Source: Asticcacaulis biprosthecium C19 (GTDB lineage: Bacteria > Pseudomonadota > Alphaproteobacteria > Caulobacterales > Caulobacteraceae). From it: a stretch of DNA of 32,441 nucleotides. Below the pieces are notes generated by a model. The model did no database searches and was not told where the DNA came from. It worked only from the letters and a program-made list of their open reading frames with translations. The translations under genes and the position numbers were made by a program. This document shows positions 17,575 to 24,580 of this stretch, piece after piece. The stretch spans positions 2,266,099-2,298,539 of the forward strand of contig NZ_GL883077.1 of NCBI RefSeq assembly GCF_000204015.1, read 5' to 3'. Position 1 is the first letter of the stretch. Each line of letters opens with the position of its first letter.

Positions 17575-19185
17575 ATGGCTGGACTGTTCAGTATGCGTAG
17601 TGACGTGAACGCTTCGGCCCTGGCGGCTGCCCCGGCAGTTGGCGCAGTGCTCGGCGCTCCGTATGTGGGCACGGGCGGCAATGACACCTATGCCGGCGGC
17701 GTTGATCCGGATGAGATCTATGGCGGCCAGGGCGACGACGTCCTGTCCGGTGGCGGCGGCAACGACAACCTGGGCGGGGAGATCGGCAACGACACGGTCA
17801 GCGGTGATGACGGCGACGATACGGTCGACGGCGGGCACGGTGACGACAGCGTGTGGGGCGGTGCTGGCAACGATCTGGTCCTTGGCGGCGAAGGCGCAGA
17901 CACCATGGCGGGCGGCGCCGGCAACGATACCTATTATATTACCAATGCCGGGGACACTGTCGTCGAAGCGGCGGATGAGGGCACGGACTGGCTTCACAGC
18001 CAACTGAGTATCGACCTGACGGCGATTGGTGTGGAGAACGTCTCGCTTATGACGTCAGTTGGTACGCAGCTTATCGGCAACGGACTCAACAATGTCATGT
18101 ACGGCAATGCCGGCGACGACAGTTTCTGGGGCGGTGCCGGCAATGATAGCCTGAACGGCTTCGGCGGCAATGACAGCCTGAGCGGCGGCACCGGCGACGA
18201 CACCTACTTTGTTGACAGTTCCGGCGACACTGTTGCCGAAGCTGATGGCGAAGGCACCGACATCGTCTATACCGGGGCGACCTACTCGCTGGTCGGGCGG
18301 GCGGTTGAAAACGCGATTCTGCTGGGGGTCGGCAATATTTCTCTGACCGGCAATGCGCTCAACAATCAACTGAGCGGCAATGCCGGCACCAACGGGCTGA
18401 ATGGCGGCGGCGGCAATGACTGGCTGGACGGTGGCAATGGCGCGGATACCCTGGTCGGCGGTCTTGGTGACGACACCTTCTATGTCGACAACCTCTCCGA
18501 CCTCGCCGTCGAGCTTCATCATGAGGGCAATGATACCGTTTTGTCCTCGGTGACCTATTCGCTGTTCGGAAGAGCTGTGGAGACCTTGATGGCGACAGGG
18601 GAAGGTCATGTCAGCCTGACCGGCAACTCACTGGCCAATACCGTGACCGGCAATAGCGGAAACAACGCCCTGAACGGCGGCACCGGCAAGGACACCCTGA
18701 CGGGGGGACTGGGTGATGACAGCTACTGGGTCGACAACACCGGCGACAAGGTGGTCGAGGCGTCAGGCGAAGGTTTTGATACGGTCTTTGCCAGTGTCAC
18801 CTACACCCTGGCCGGACGTTACGCCGAGGTCCTGGAACTGACCGGGGCGGCGAACCTGAACGCCACCGGCAACAGTGTCAGCAACACGCTGCGGGGCAAC
18901 GGCGGGAACAACACGCTGAACGGTCTGGCCGGCAACGATATCCTGACCGGCAATGGCGGACTCGACGTTTTCCTGTTTTCGGCCGGCAGTCGGGCGGATA
19001 CCGTCACCGACTTTACGGTGGCCGATGGCGACCTGATCAATGTCAATGCCTATACCGGCGGCGTGGCAAATGCGGGACTTGTGACCCAGTCGGGCCTCAA
19101 CGTCGTCATCAATCTGGGCAGTGGCAACGTCATTACCGTTCTGAACGCGGCTCAGGCGGATGTGCTGAGCCACATCGTCTGGTAG
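17575..19185 (+). CDS. RTX calcium-binding protein (536 aa)
   Basis: ATG 17575 follows a strong ribosome binding site (aggaggacaccATG), 68 bases after the previous stop, so the two genes may be co-transcribed. The N-terminus MAGLFSMRSDVNASALAA resembles that of the RTX gene at 24922 (MAATFGKRSDARVSALGA) and is not a classical signal peptide. Residues ~30-130 are dense nonapeptides (GGQGDDVLSGGGGNDN), followed by four 81-residue modules, three of them of the SL-GR class (YSLVGRAVEN, YSLFGRAVET, YTLAGRYAEV). The end is the serralysin-like domain and the tail QADVLSHIVW. It has no accessory domain, so any function beyond calcium-dependent folding is unknown. Confidence 0.92.
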   Translation: MAGLFSMRSDVNASALAAAPAVGAVLGAPYVGTGGNDTYAGGVDPDEIYGGQGDDVLSGGGGNDNLGGEIGNDTVSGDDGDDTVDGGHGDDSVWGGAGNDLVLGGEGADTMAGGAGNDTYYITNAGDTVVEAADEGTDWLHSQLSIDLTAIGVENVSLMTSVGTQLIGNGLNNVMYGNAGDDSFWGGAGNDSLNGFGGNDSLSGGTGDDTYFVDSSGDTVAEADGEGTDIVYTGATYSLVGRAVENAILLGVGNISLTGNALNNQLSGNAGTNGLNGGGGNDWLDGGNGADTLVGGLGDDTFYVDNLSDLAVELHHEGNDTVLSSVTYSLFGRAVETLMATGEGHVSLTGNSLANTVTGNSGNNALNGGTGKDTLTGGLGDDSYWVDNTGDKVVEASGEGFDTVFASVTYTLAGRYAEVLELTGAANLNATGNSVSNTLRGNGGNNTLNGLAGNDILTGNGGLDVFLFSAGSRADTVTDFTVADGDLINVNAYTGGVANAGLVTQSGLNVVINLGSGNVITVLNAAQADVLSHIVW

Positions 19186-19249
19186 CGCTCACCAAAAGTT
19201 CGCATTTGTTTAACCGCCGTGGGGCAAAGTCTCGCCCGGAGGTGGGACC

Positions 19250-21301
19250 ATGGCGAAATCGATCTGGACTCTCATTGACGGCAAGGCGTCGGTGCTGGCC
19301 CTGTATGAGGGAGGGCCTGACAACGACACCCTGAGCGGTGGACCAGACGACGACACCCTCTATGGCTATGGCGGCGACGACGACCTGTCGGGCGGCGGGG
19401 GCAACGACACCCTATACGATGGCGATTTCGCACAAGACGGTAGTGACACGCTCAGCGGCGGTGACGGCGACGACGTGATCTACGTTCTTGGCGGTTACGA
19501 TGAGGTCATCGATGGCGGCGCCGGGACGGATATCCTAGTCCTGGACCTGTCGCACACGGACTGGAGCGGCGACTTCTGGTTGGGCGACGGATATGTCGTC
19601 GAGCAAGGGGGGATTTTCGTCTCCGGCATCGAAGCCTTTCACCTGATTCTTGGGGACTACGGCAACTACGTCTTTGGCTCTGCCGGTTCCGACACGGTCG
19701 AGGGCGGTGCCGGCGAGGATCTGATATGGGGGCACGGCCAAATCTCGGGCGCTGGTGGCGACGACCAGATTATAGGTGGTGTCCTCAATAGCCTCTTCGA
19801 CGGTGGCGACGGCAATGACAACCTGTTTGGCGGCAGCGGGACGGATCTTATCGAAGGCGGTCTGGGGGATGACACTGTGGTGGGTGGCGTCGGCGATACC
19901 CTGGACGGCGGCGCCGGCAAAGATTGGCTCGGCTTCCGGATCAGCGGAAACCTGGTTTTCGACCTGCGTATCGAAGGGGCGCAGGAGACCGGTAATGGGA
20001 TCGTTTACGTTACTGGAGTCGAAGGAGTTTTCGGCTGGACCGGCAATGATCATCTGACGGGAACCGATCGGGGCGACTACCTGAATGGTATGGTGGGGAA
20101 CGATACGCTGATCGGGGGTTTGGGTGCCGATACCTATGGCGTGTCGAGCCTCAACGACGTCATTGTCGAGACGGCCGGCGGCGGGCGCGATCTGGTAGAG
20201 GCCTCGATCAGCTACACGCTGGGCGCGGCGCTGGAGAACCTCACCCTGACCGGCTCCGACGCGATCAACGGCACGGGCAATGGCTGGGGCAATGTCATCA
20301 CCGGCAACAGCGGCGCCAACCTCTTGGATGGCGCCGGCGGGGTGGACACCCTGATCGGTGGCGCCGGGACTGACAGCTACGTTGTCAACTCCGCCGCGGA
20401 CAGCGTGGTCGAGGTCGCCGAGCAGGGGACGGATACGGTGCTGAGCAGCGTCACCTACGCCTTAAGCGGCGAGGTCGAGAACCTGACCCTCACCGGGACG
20501 GCCAAGATCCACGGCACGGGCAATGGGCTCAACAATGTGCTGACGGGCAATGCGGGCGACAATCTGCTGCGTGGCGGTTTGGGCGACGACACCTATTACG
20601 TCCAGAATGCCGGAGATACGATTACCGAGCTGAGCGGCGAAGGCAATGACCACGTCATGGCCGGCCTGTCGTTTTCTCTGGCCGGAAGCCATACTGAAAT
20701 CCTCACCCTGACTGGTTCAGCCGATATCAACGCCACAGGCAACAGCCTGGACAATCATCTGAACGGCAATGGAGGCCACAACGTGCTGGACGGCGGCGCG
20801 GGCATCGACACGATGGCCGGCGGACTGGGGAACGATACCTACTACGTTCAGTTTACTGGCGATGAGGTGGTCGAGGCCAGCGGGCAGGGGACCGACCTCA
20901 TCTATGCCAGTGTCGATTACGATCTGATCGGGCGCTATGTTGAAACCCTTACCCTGACGGGTTCTGGGTATACCAAGGCTATCGGCAACAGCCTGGCCAA
21001 TACGCTGAACGGCAATGCCGGCAACAATGTATTGGACGGCCGCGGCGGCAGCGATGTTCTGACGGGTGGTCTTGGGGCTGACGTCTTTCTCTTCAAGCGA
21101 GCCAGCGGTGGCGACACCATCACCGACTTCAGCAAAGTGCAAAACGATCGTATCAACGTTCATGACTATATGGGCGGCATTGCCAACACGTCGCTGGTCG
21201 CCCAGGCCGGCAGCGATGTGGTGATCGCGTTCGACGGGGGTAACACCATTACGGTGCTGAATGCGTTACGGGCCGAGGTGCTGAGCCAGATGGTGTGGTA
21301 G
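19250..21301 (+). CDS. RTX calcium-binding protein (683 aa)
   Basis: ATG 19250 follows GGAGGTGGG (spacing 4), 64 bases after the preceding stop; no terminator is visible between them. The N-terminus MAKSIWTLIDGKASVLAL is a variant of the MA…ASALA start of its neighbour. Residues ~20-300 are nonapeptides broken by two globular inserts (TDILVLDLSHTDWSGDFWLG and the block at about residues 220-262, DLRIEGAQETGNGIVYVTG). Four 81-residue modules, a serralysin-like domain (DTITDFSKVQNDRINVHDYMGG) and the tail RAEVLSQMVW follow. The tail is the most divergent of the intact genes. It is a probable type I secretion substrate; binding target unknown. Confidence 0.92.
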   Translation: MAKSIWTLIDGKASVLALYEGGPDNDTLSGGPDDDTLYGYGGDDDLSGGGGNDTLYDGDFAQDGSDTLSGGDGDDVIYVLGGYDEVIDGGAGTDILVLDLSHTDWSGDFWLGDGYVVEQGGIFVSGIEAFHLILGDYGNYVFGSAGSDTVEGGAGEDLIWGHGQISGAGGDDQIIGGVLNSLFDGGDGNDNLFGGSGTDLIEGGLGDDTVVGGVGDTLDGGAGKDWLGFRISGNLVFDLRIEGAQETGNGIVYVTGVEGVFGWTGNDHLTGTDRGDYLNGMVGNDTLIGGLGADTYGVSSLNDVIVETAGGGRDLVEASISYTLGAALENLTLTGSDAINGTGNGWGNVITGNSGANLLDGAGGVDTLIGGAGTDSYVVNSAADSVVEVAEQGTDTVLSSVTYALSGEVENLTLTGTAKIHGTGNGLNNVLTGNAGDNLLRGGLGDDTYYVQNAGDTITELSGEGNDHVMAGLSFSLAGSHTEILTLTGSADINATGNSLDNHLNGNGGHNVLDGGAGIDTMAGGLGNDTYYVQFTGDEVVEASGQGTDLIYASVDYDLIGRYVETLTLTGSGYTKAIGNSLANTLNGNAGNNVLDGRGGSDVLTGGLGADVFLFKRASGGDTITDFSKVQNDRINVHDYMGGIANTSLVAQAGSDVVIAFDGGNTITVLNALRAEVLSQMVW

Positions 21302-21393
21302 ACCCATACAACCCCAAATAACGGTGTCTTACCTTCTCAAAGCGTAGTACACTGGCGAGTTCTCGCCTTGGTTGAAGGCGCGGGGTGCCAGTC

Positions 21394-21807
21394 ATGCCCA
21401 ATGGGATTACGGTTCAAATCAACGATCATGCCCACTTCGTAACCTTCAAGTTGCAAGGCATCGTCTATGGCAGCGAACTCCTCGCCAAAACCGAAGAGGT
21501 CTATCGCGGCCTTGACGAACCGTGGCGGTACAACCGGCTCTTTGATATCCGCGGCTTTATCAACGTCCTGCAGTTCGAGGACTTTCAGGCCATGGCCGAG
21601 CAATGGCCGCTGCTGGCGGGCGGGCATTACCCGACCCGCTTCGCCATCGTCACAGACGACGCCACCCGCGCCGCGCGGATCGAGGCTTTTGATCCAATGT
21701 TCACCGACATCACCTCTCGCGTGTTCGGCCGAAGCCGTGACGCCATCGGTTGGCTCACCGAAGGGGTTCATGTTCACAACGTGACTGTCCTTCCCCGCCG
21801 CGCGTAA
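21394..21807 (+). CDS. STAS/SpoIIAA-like single-domain protein (137 aa)
   Basis: I chose ATG 21394 (MPNGITVQINDHAHF); an in-frame GTG at 21385 is possible and neither has a strong ribosome binding site. The sequence alternates strands and helices as in the SpoIIAA-like/STAS fold: VQINDHAHFVTFKLQG, YNRLFDIRGFINVL, RFAIVTDDATRAARI, and an end resembling RVF-SRDAIGWL. Proteins of this family in proteobacteria are usually small cytoplasmic or membrane-edge proteins of unclear function. There is no obvious phosphorylatable Ser in the expected DSSG context, so an anti-anti-sigma role is unlikely. A GGCGAG-TT-CTCGCC inverted repeat (21354-21367) lies just upstream. It is the first gene of the non-RTX island. 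Confidence 0.75.
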   Translation: MPNGITVQINDHAHFVTFKLQGIVYGSELLAKTEEVYRGLDEPWRYNRLFDIRGFINVLQFEDFQAMAEQWPLLAGGHYPTRFAIVTDDATRAARIEAFDPMFTDITSRVFGRSRDAIGWLTEGVHVHNVTVLPRRA

Positions 21808-21882
21808 TCTGACATTTCCGTCAAGCGCTTGATACGTCACGCGATTTCATCAATATGCCGTCTGGCCTGGAAGGAGCTGTGC

Positions 21883-22044
21883 ATGGCGCCCAGGAAAACC
21901 CTGCGAATTGACGACGTGGCCTCAGCAGCCCTCGACATGGTTGCGGCTGAGGGAGGGGAGATCGACTTTACCTCGGCGCCGGAGAAAGGGGAGCACCTTC
22001 TGGTTCACCATTCCGATGGTGTCACAGGGGGCTGTAATCGGTAG
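21883..22044 (+). pseudogene. Small ORF (53 codons) containing a histidine-kinase tail remnant
   Basis: ATG 21883 has a good ribosome binding site (AAGGAG, spacing 6), so translation is plausible. Residues 24-36 read GGEIDFTSAPEKG, which matches the end of histidine-kinase ATPase domains. The expected continuation appears in the +1 frame directly after the GGGG run at 21988-21991 as KGSTFWFTIPMV, the usual final strand of such kinases. One extra G explains the shift. Only about 25 kinase residues are present and the rest of the kinase is missing, so I read this as a degraded fragment. The first 23 residues (MAPRKTLRIDDVASA…) are not recognisable. It could still be expressed as an unrelated short peptide. 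Confidence 0.5.
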
Positions 22045-22057
22045 CCGTTTGCGGTCG

Positions 22058-22384
22058 TCAGGTCGGCGTTATGCCGCTGCGTGGAACGAACCAGGTCGCA
22101 GCGGCACCGTGCGGATCGGGGAGGTCGAGTTCATAGTCCAGGCCGCATGGGCCGCGGCGAACGGACAGGATGATGGCTGTCCCCAGACCTTCGTAGGGAA
22201 AGCGCAGGTAAACCGTGGCGCCGGCTTCGAGAGGGGCCTCTGCTGGCCGGGTTGGGCGGGGGCGCAGGAGATAGCCTTTGAGGGCGGGATCGGCGGCCAC
22301 GGCGCGGTTGACCCGGGCGCTGTGGCTGAACGGCGTGACGGCGATTGCGTCGGCAAGACCAAAACGAAAGCCAGTATCGTCCAT
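22058..22384 (-). CDS. Uncharacterised 108-aa protein under operator control
   Basis: The ORF starts at ATG 22384 with GGGAG seven or so bases upstream and a clear promoter with an overlapping operator, which together make it the most credible gene here; overlapping + strand ORFs have none of these. The product (MDDTGFRFGLADAIAVTPFS…) contains a probable beta-rich core (GATVYLRFPYEGLGTAIILSV, GLDYELDLPD) and no membrane segment. I do not recognise the family. It lies directly downstream of the repressor gene on the same strand but has its own promoter, so it is probably a target of that repressor. Confidence 0.6.
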   Translation of the reverse strand: MDDTGFRFGLADAIAVTPFSHSARVNRAVAADPALKGYLLRPRPTRPAEAPLEAGATVYLRFPYEGLGTAIILSVRRGPCGLDYELDLPDPHGAAATWFVPRSGITPT

Positions 22385-22410
22385 GTCATCGCTCCCGCTT
22401 GTCCGAATTA

Positions 22411-22439
22411 AATGTATATAAAATACATCAAAAAGTCAA
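22411..22439 (-). promoter_or_regulatory. Sigma70-type promoter of the 108-aa gene
   Basis: On the - strand TTGACT (complement of 22434-22439) and TACATT (complement of 22411-22416) are separated by exactly 17 bases. The predicted transcript start is about 20 bases before ATG 22384. The -10 lies within the operator at 22412-22428, so a bound repressor would block polymerase. Confidence 0.7.
22412..22428. promoter_or_regulatory. Operator-like inverted repeat over the 108-aa gene promoter
   Basis: ATGTA (22412-22416), seven bases, TACAT (22424-22428). The half-sites and spacing are identical to the repeats in front of the repressor gene 700 bases away. This is the main evidence that the repressor controls the 108-aa gene. 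Confidence 0.7.
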
Positions 22440-22497
22440 GCAGAGAATGTCTTATTGGTACATTGCGCGCCGAGTCGGATGGTTAAGGAGCGGAGAC

Positions 22498-23091
22498 TCA
22501 GTTTACGCGCAGGCCCTCGAAGGGGCGGGCCCAGTCGACCGCGATGGCTTCGATTGGGGCAAAGGCCGGGTTCAGGCTGTGCAGGTCCCACAGGCCCGGG
22601 GTCTTGCTGGAGCGCAGGATCTTGATCATCCGCTGGCCATCGATGGTACGCACCAGGACCTGCTTGTTCAGCAGGGGGGACGGGTCGTCGTATTTGTGGC
22701 CAAAGACCGCGATTTCGCCCGGCATGAAGCGCGGCGTCATTGAGGTGCCGTCGACGATCACGGCCACGCTGTCCTCAATATTGAAAGGCTCCAGCGGCTC
22801 GAAATCGCCGGAGTCGTAATCGTCGATGTAGGAACCGTCGGGCCCGGCCAGGGCGCGGCCGATGACCGGCACCTTGGCTTCGCGCATCGGGCCGATGCCG
22901 GCATACAGCCAGGCCGCCCGGACCTTGAACTTTTCGGCGTATTCCAGCGCCTTCTTGAACGAGAAGGAGGCCGTGCCGCTTTCGTTGTTGCGGTAAGAAC
23001 TGGTCCAGCCGAAACGGCGCGCGGCATCCACCGCCGTTTCAAACCCCGCCTCGATCCGGGCCCGCATCAGTCGTTCGCTTTGTTCGCTCAT
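22498..23091 (-). CDS. CI/LexA-type repressor: XRE HTH plus S24 peptidase domain (197 aa)
   Basis: The chosen start is ATG 23091 (MSEQSERLMRARIEAG); a longer frame from 23163 would run the gene through its own operators. Residues ~5-65 are an XRE helix-turn-helix (AAVDAARRFGW-type first helix, YRNNESG turn, LEYAEKFKV). Residues ~74-197 are an S24/LexA-like domain with a candidate Ala82-Gly83 cleavage site (GRALAGPDG), Ser117 in DGTSMTPRF and Lys157 in RMIKIL. The dyad is intact, so RecA-stimulated self-cleavage is expected from the family, which would make the switch damage-inducible. No Shine-Dalgarno sequence precedes the ATG. TATACA lies eight bases upstream of it, compatible with a leaderless mRNA. 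It is probably a prophage-type repressor. Confidence 0.88.
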   Translation of the reverse strand: MSEQSERLMRARIEAGFETAVDAARRFGWTSSYRNNESGTASFSFKKALEYAEKFKVRAAWLYAGIGPMREAKVPVIGRALAGPDGSYIDDYDSGDFEPLEPFNIEDSVAVIVDGTSMTPRFMPGEIAVFGHKYDDPSPLLNKQVLVRTIDGQRMIKILRSSKTPGLWDLHSLNPAFAPIEAIAVDWARPFEGLRVN

Positions 23092-23099
23092 GAGGTGAA

Positions 23100-23114
23100 T
23101 GTATAAACTGTACA
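23100..23114. promoter_or_regulatory. Operator-like repeat O1 at the repressor start
   Basis: TGTA (23100-23103), seven bases, TACA (23111-23114), ending eight bases before the repressor start codon. Its position over the probable -10 of the repressor gene suggests autoregulation. Confidence 0.65.
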
Positions 23115-23134
23115 AATGTATTTTTCTTACATTT
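23114..23134. promoter_or_regulatory. Operator-like repeat O2, the most symmetric site
   Basis: AAATGTA (23114-23120), seven bases, TACATTT (23128-23134): perfect 7-bp arms. Its centre is 17 bases from that of O1, so the two sites could be bound side by side. It lies just upstream of the -35 of the divergent promoter, the place from which lambda-type repressors can also activate. Confidence 0.7.
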
Positions 23135-23139
23135 ATCTC

Positions 23140-23168
23140 TTGACGTGAAAATACATATTTCATACATT
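23140..23168 (+). promoter_or_regulatory. Divergent promoter of the three-gene operon, with a degenerate third operator
   Basis: TTGACG (23140-23145), 17 bases, TACATT (23163-23168). A degenerate site TACA-N7-TACA (23152-23166), with the same spacing but both half-sites in the same orientation, covers the spacer and -10. The predicted start near 23175 leaves a leader of about 85 bases before ATG 23262. Confidence 0.65.
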
Positions 23169-23175
23169 GATGTTC

Positions 23176-23234
23176 GCCGGATGTTCCGGCCTCCCTGAAA
23201 CCTTGCGGGCGGCTTTTTCTCCTTTGCCGCCCGC
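23176..23234 (+). promoter_or_regulatory. Leader with mutually exclusive hairpins, attenuator-like
   Basis: Three overlapping stems can form. Stem A is GCCGGA (23176-23181) with TCCGGC (23185-23190). Stem B is GCCTCCC (23189-23195) with GGGCGGC (23207-23213), one mismatch, followed at once by TTTTT (23214-23218), which looks like an intrinsic terminator. Stem C is GCGGGCGGC (23205-23213) with GCCGCCCGC (23226-23234), a perfect 9-bp stem. B excludes both A and C, so C could act as antiterminator. No + strand gene lies upstream for B to terminate, which supports a leader function. Confidence 0.5.
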
Positions 23235-23261
23235 CCTCTTATTGCGCCTGGAGCGCCTGCG

Positions 23262-23486
23262 ATGATGCATGTCTATGAGTTTATACGAGGCCTTTTGCGC
23301 GGTTTCCGTTCCTTATGGGAAACGGCCTTTCCACCTGCCGGCAATCCGTTGCTGCGCGATCCCTTCTGCGCGCGGTTGCGGTCCGAAATCGCCGAAGCCC
23401 GCCGGCGTCACAAGCCCGTCCGTCATCTCAAGGCGCAACTGGAAGCCCGGGTTGATGAGATCCTGGGTGAAAAGGGGCGGTCATGA
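23262..23486 (+). CDS. Small basic protein (74 aa), first gene of coupled operon
   Basis: ATG 23262 follows GGAG (23250-23253) with eight bases of spacing. The product (MMHVYEFIRGLLRGFRSLWE…) is rich in Arg, with a hydrophobic/amphipathic N-terminal helix and a charged, helical C-terminal half (EIAEARRRHKPVRHLKAQLE). It has no recognisable domain. Its stop overlaps the start of the GcrA-like gene (ATGA at 23483-23486), so the two are translationally coupled. Its small size, charge and position resemble early phage regulatory proteins, but that is only analogy. Confidence 0.6.
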   Translation: MMHVYEFIRGLLRGFRSLWETAFPPAGNPLLRDPFCARLRSEIAEARRRHKPVRHLKAQLEARVDEILGEKGRS

Positions 23487-24001
23487 GCGGCTGGACACCG
23501 AACCGCCTGGCGGAACTGAGCCGTCGCTGGAACCAGGGCGAGTCCAGCGCCGCCATAGCCAACTCTCTGGGTGTCAGCCGCAGCGCCGTGATCGGCAAGG
23601 TGTTCCGACTGCGTAAGGCCGGCCACGATCTGAGGGACAATTCGGCGACCATCGCCATGGGTTATCTGTTCACCCGCGCCCGGGTGGCGGTCAGGACCGA
23701 AAAAGCGGAAGCGGCGGCGCCGTTTCGACCTGTCGGGCTGGATCCTTTTGTCGTCGAGCCCGAACCGTCGAGTCCGCGGGCGCGCCAGGCGGCGGAGGGG
23801 CGGGCCTTTCTGGCGGCTCTGGAGGCCGCCATGCCGGGGACGGGGATTCCGTTCGGGGATCTGAGCCGGCGGGCCTGCGCCAATATTACCGGTGGCGAAG
23901 CGCCGAATTGGTTGTTTTGCGGAGCGGAGACGACGCCGCGTAGCCGTTACTGCGCCGCTTGCCGGCCGAAAATGTATCTTCCCGTATCGGAGCGTTCATG
24001 A
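23483..24001 (+). CDS. GcrA-family transcription regulator (172 aa)
   Basis: Residues 1-45 form the GcrA helix-turn-helix (SGWTPNRLAELSRRWNQG, SSAAIANSLGVSRSAVIGKV, HRL-like FRLRKAG). The C-terminus keeps the family's Cys pattern: ACANI (C132), LFCG (C146), YCAAC (C157, C160). In Caulobacter, GcrA binds sigma70 RNA polymerase and promoters with methylated GANTC sites to time the cell cycle. GcrA-like genes are also carried by alphaproteobacterial phages. This copy is in an operon behind a CI-like repressor and has a long variable middle (residues ~55-125), so it is more likely a mobile-element paralogue than the housekeeping gcrA. It overlaps both neighbours by ATGA, indicating a tightly coupled operon. 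Confidence 0.82.
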   Translation: MSGWTPNRLAELSRRWNQGESSAAIANSLGVSRSAVIGKVFRLRKAGHDLRDNSATIAMGYLFTRARVAVRTEKAEAAAPFRPVGLDPFVVEPEPSSPRARQAAEGRAFLAALEAAMPGTGIPFGDLSRRACANITGGEAPNWLFCGAETTPRSRYCAACRPKMYLPVSERS

Positions 24002-24567
24002 GCCAGTCCAAACGCCAGAAGCGCATCAATCAGCTAACCTATTGTCCGTCGCTCGAGTCTGTCGCTCTGGCGGGGATCGCCCGCCAGGACCTGGAACCGG
24101 TCTATGACCTGACGGGCGCCGATACCGGCGTCAAGCGGCGGTCCAATGTCTTTCGTGTGCTGCGCCAGTCGGAGGAGATCACCTCTAACCAGTCTGCAGC
24201 CGGAGCGAGGCTGATCGAGATCTATGCCGCGTGGCGTGGCCTGGGTGGCAAGCCCGGTGAGCGGGAGATGGGCTGGGCCATCGTGTCTGGCAATGCGGCG
24301 CCCGATCTGGTCACTGACCGGATGATCGAGAATGGCCATGTCTGGCGACAGGTCATGCGCTTTGTCGGGCCGTCGTCGGGTCGGCTACTGACAGCGCTGG
24401 TCCAGGACATTATGGAGGGCGACGGGGTAGCTGTGCGGCGGCCGGACGGCCAGGCTGGTGTGCGCTGGCGACAGGTGGTTGAAGCCGTCACTGGCGAGCG
24501 CCGGCTGCATGCCCAGGCGGCGCTGGTACGGCGGGCCTGTGAGGATATGGAAGCGTTCTGGCGGTGA
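23998..24567 (+). CDS. Uncharacterised 189-aa protein, last gene of coupled operon
   Basis: I place the start at ATG 23998 (MSQSKRQKRINQLTYCPSLE), which overlaps the GcrA-like stop (ATGA). A longer in-frame start at 23959 would overlap that gene by 43 bases. The first 20 residues are strongly basic, followed by mainly helical sequence (GARLIEIYAAWRGLGG, GHVWRQVMRFVGPSSGRLLTALVQDIM) and a charged C-terminus (LVRRACEDMEAFWR). The general layout resembles small phage-associated DNA-binding or replication-control proteins, but I cannot name a family. Its coupling to the GcrA-like gene implies a joint function. Confidence 0.65.
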   Translation: MSQSKRQKRINQLTYCPSLESVALAGIARQDLEPVYDLTGADTGVKRRSNVFRVLRQSEEITSNQSAAGARLIEIYAAWRGLGGKPGEREMGWAIVSGNAAPDLVTDRMIENGHVWRQVMRFVGPSSGRLLTALVQDIMEGDGVAVRRPDGQAGVRWRQVVEAVTGERRLHAQAALVRRACEDMEAFWR

Positions 24568-24580
24568 TGCGATTTGTGGC

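Noticed and set aside
21908-22411. A 167-codon + strand ORF opposite the 108-aa gene
   Set aside because: Only its beginning is meaningful (the histidine-kinase tail KGSTFWFTIPMV). The remainder is out-of-frame DNA opposite a gene with a promoter, operator and ribosome binding site.
22460-22500. tRNA-like segment with a GTCGGATGGTTAAGGAG D-arm-like run
   Set aside because: No T-arm (GGTTC-A), acceptor pairing or CCA end follows at the right distance, and the sequence runs into the coding end of the repressor gene.
21394-24567. Complete prophage or insertion sequence
   Set aside because: No integrase, transposase, structural or lysis gene and no terminal repeats are visible; only a phage-like regulatory module can be supported.
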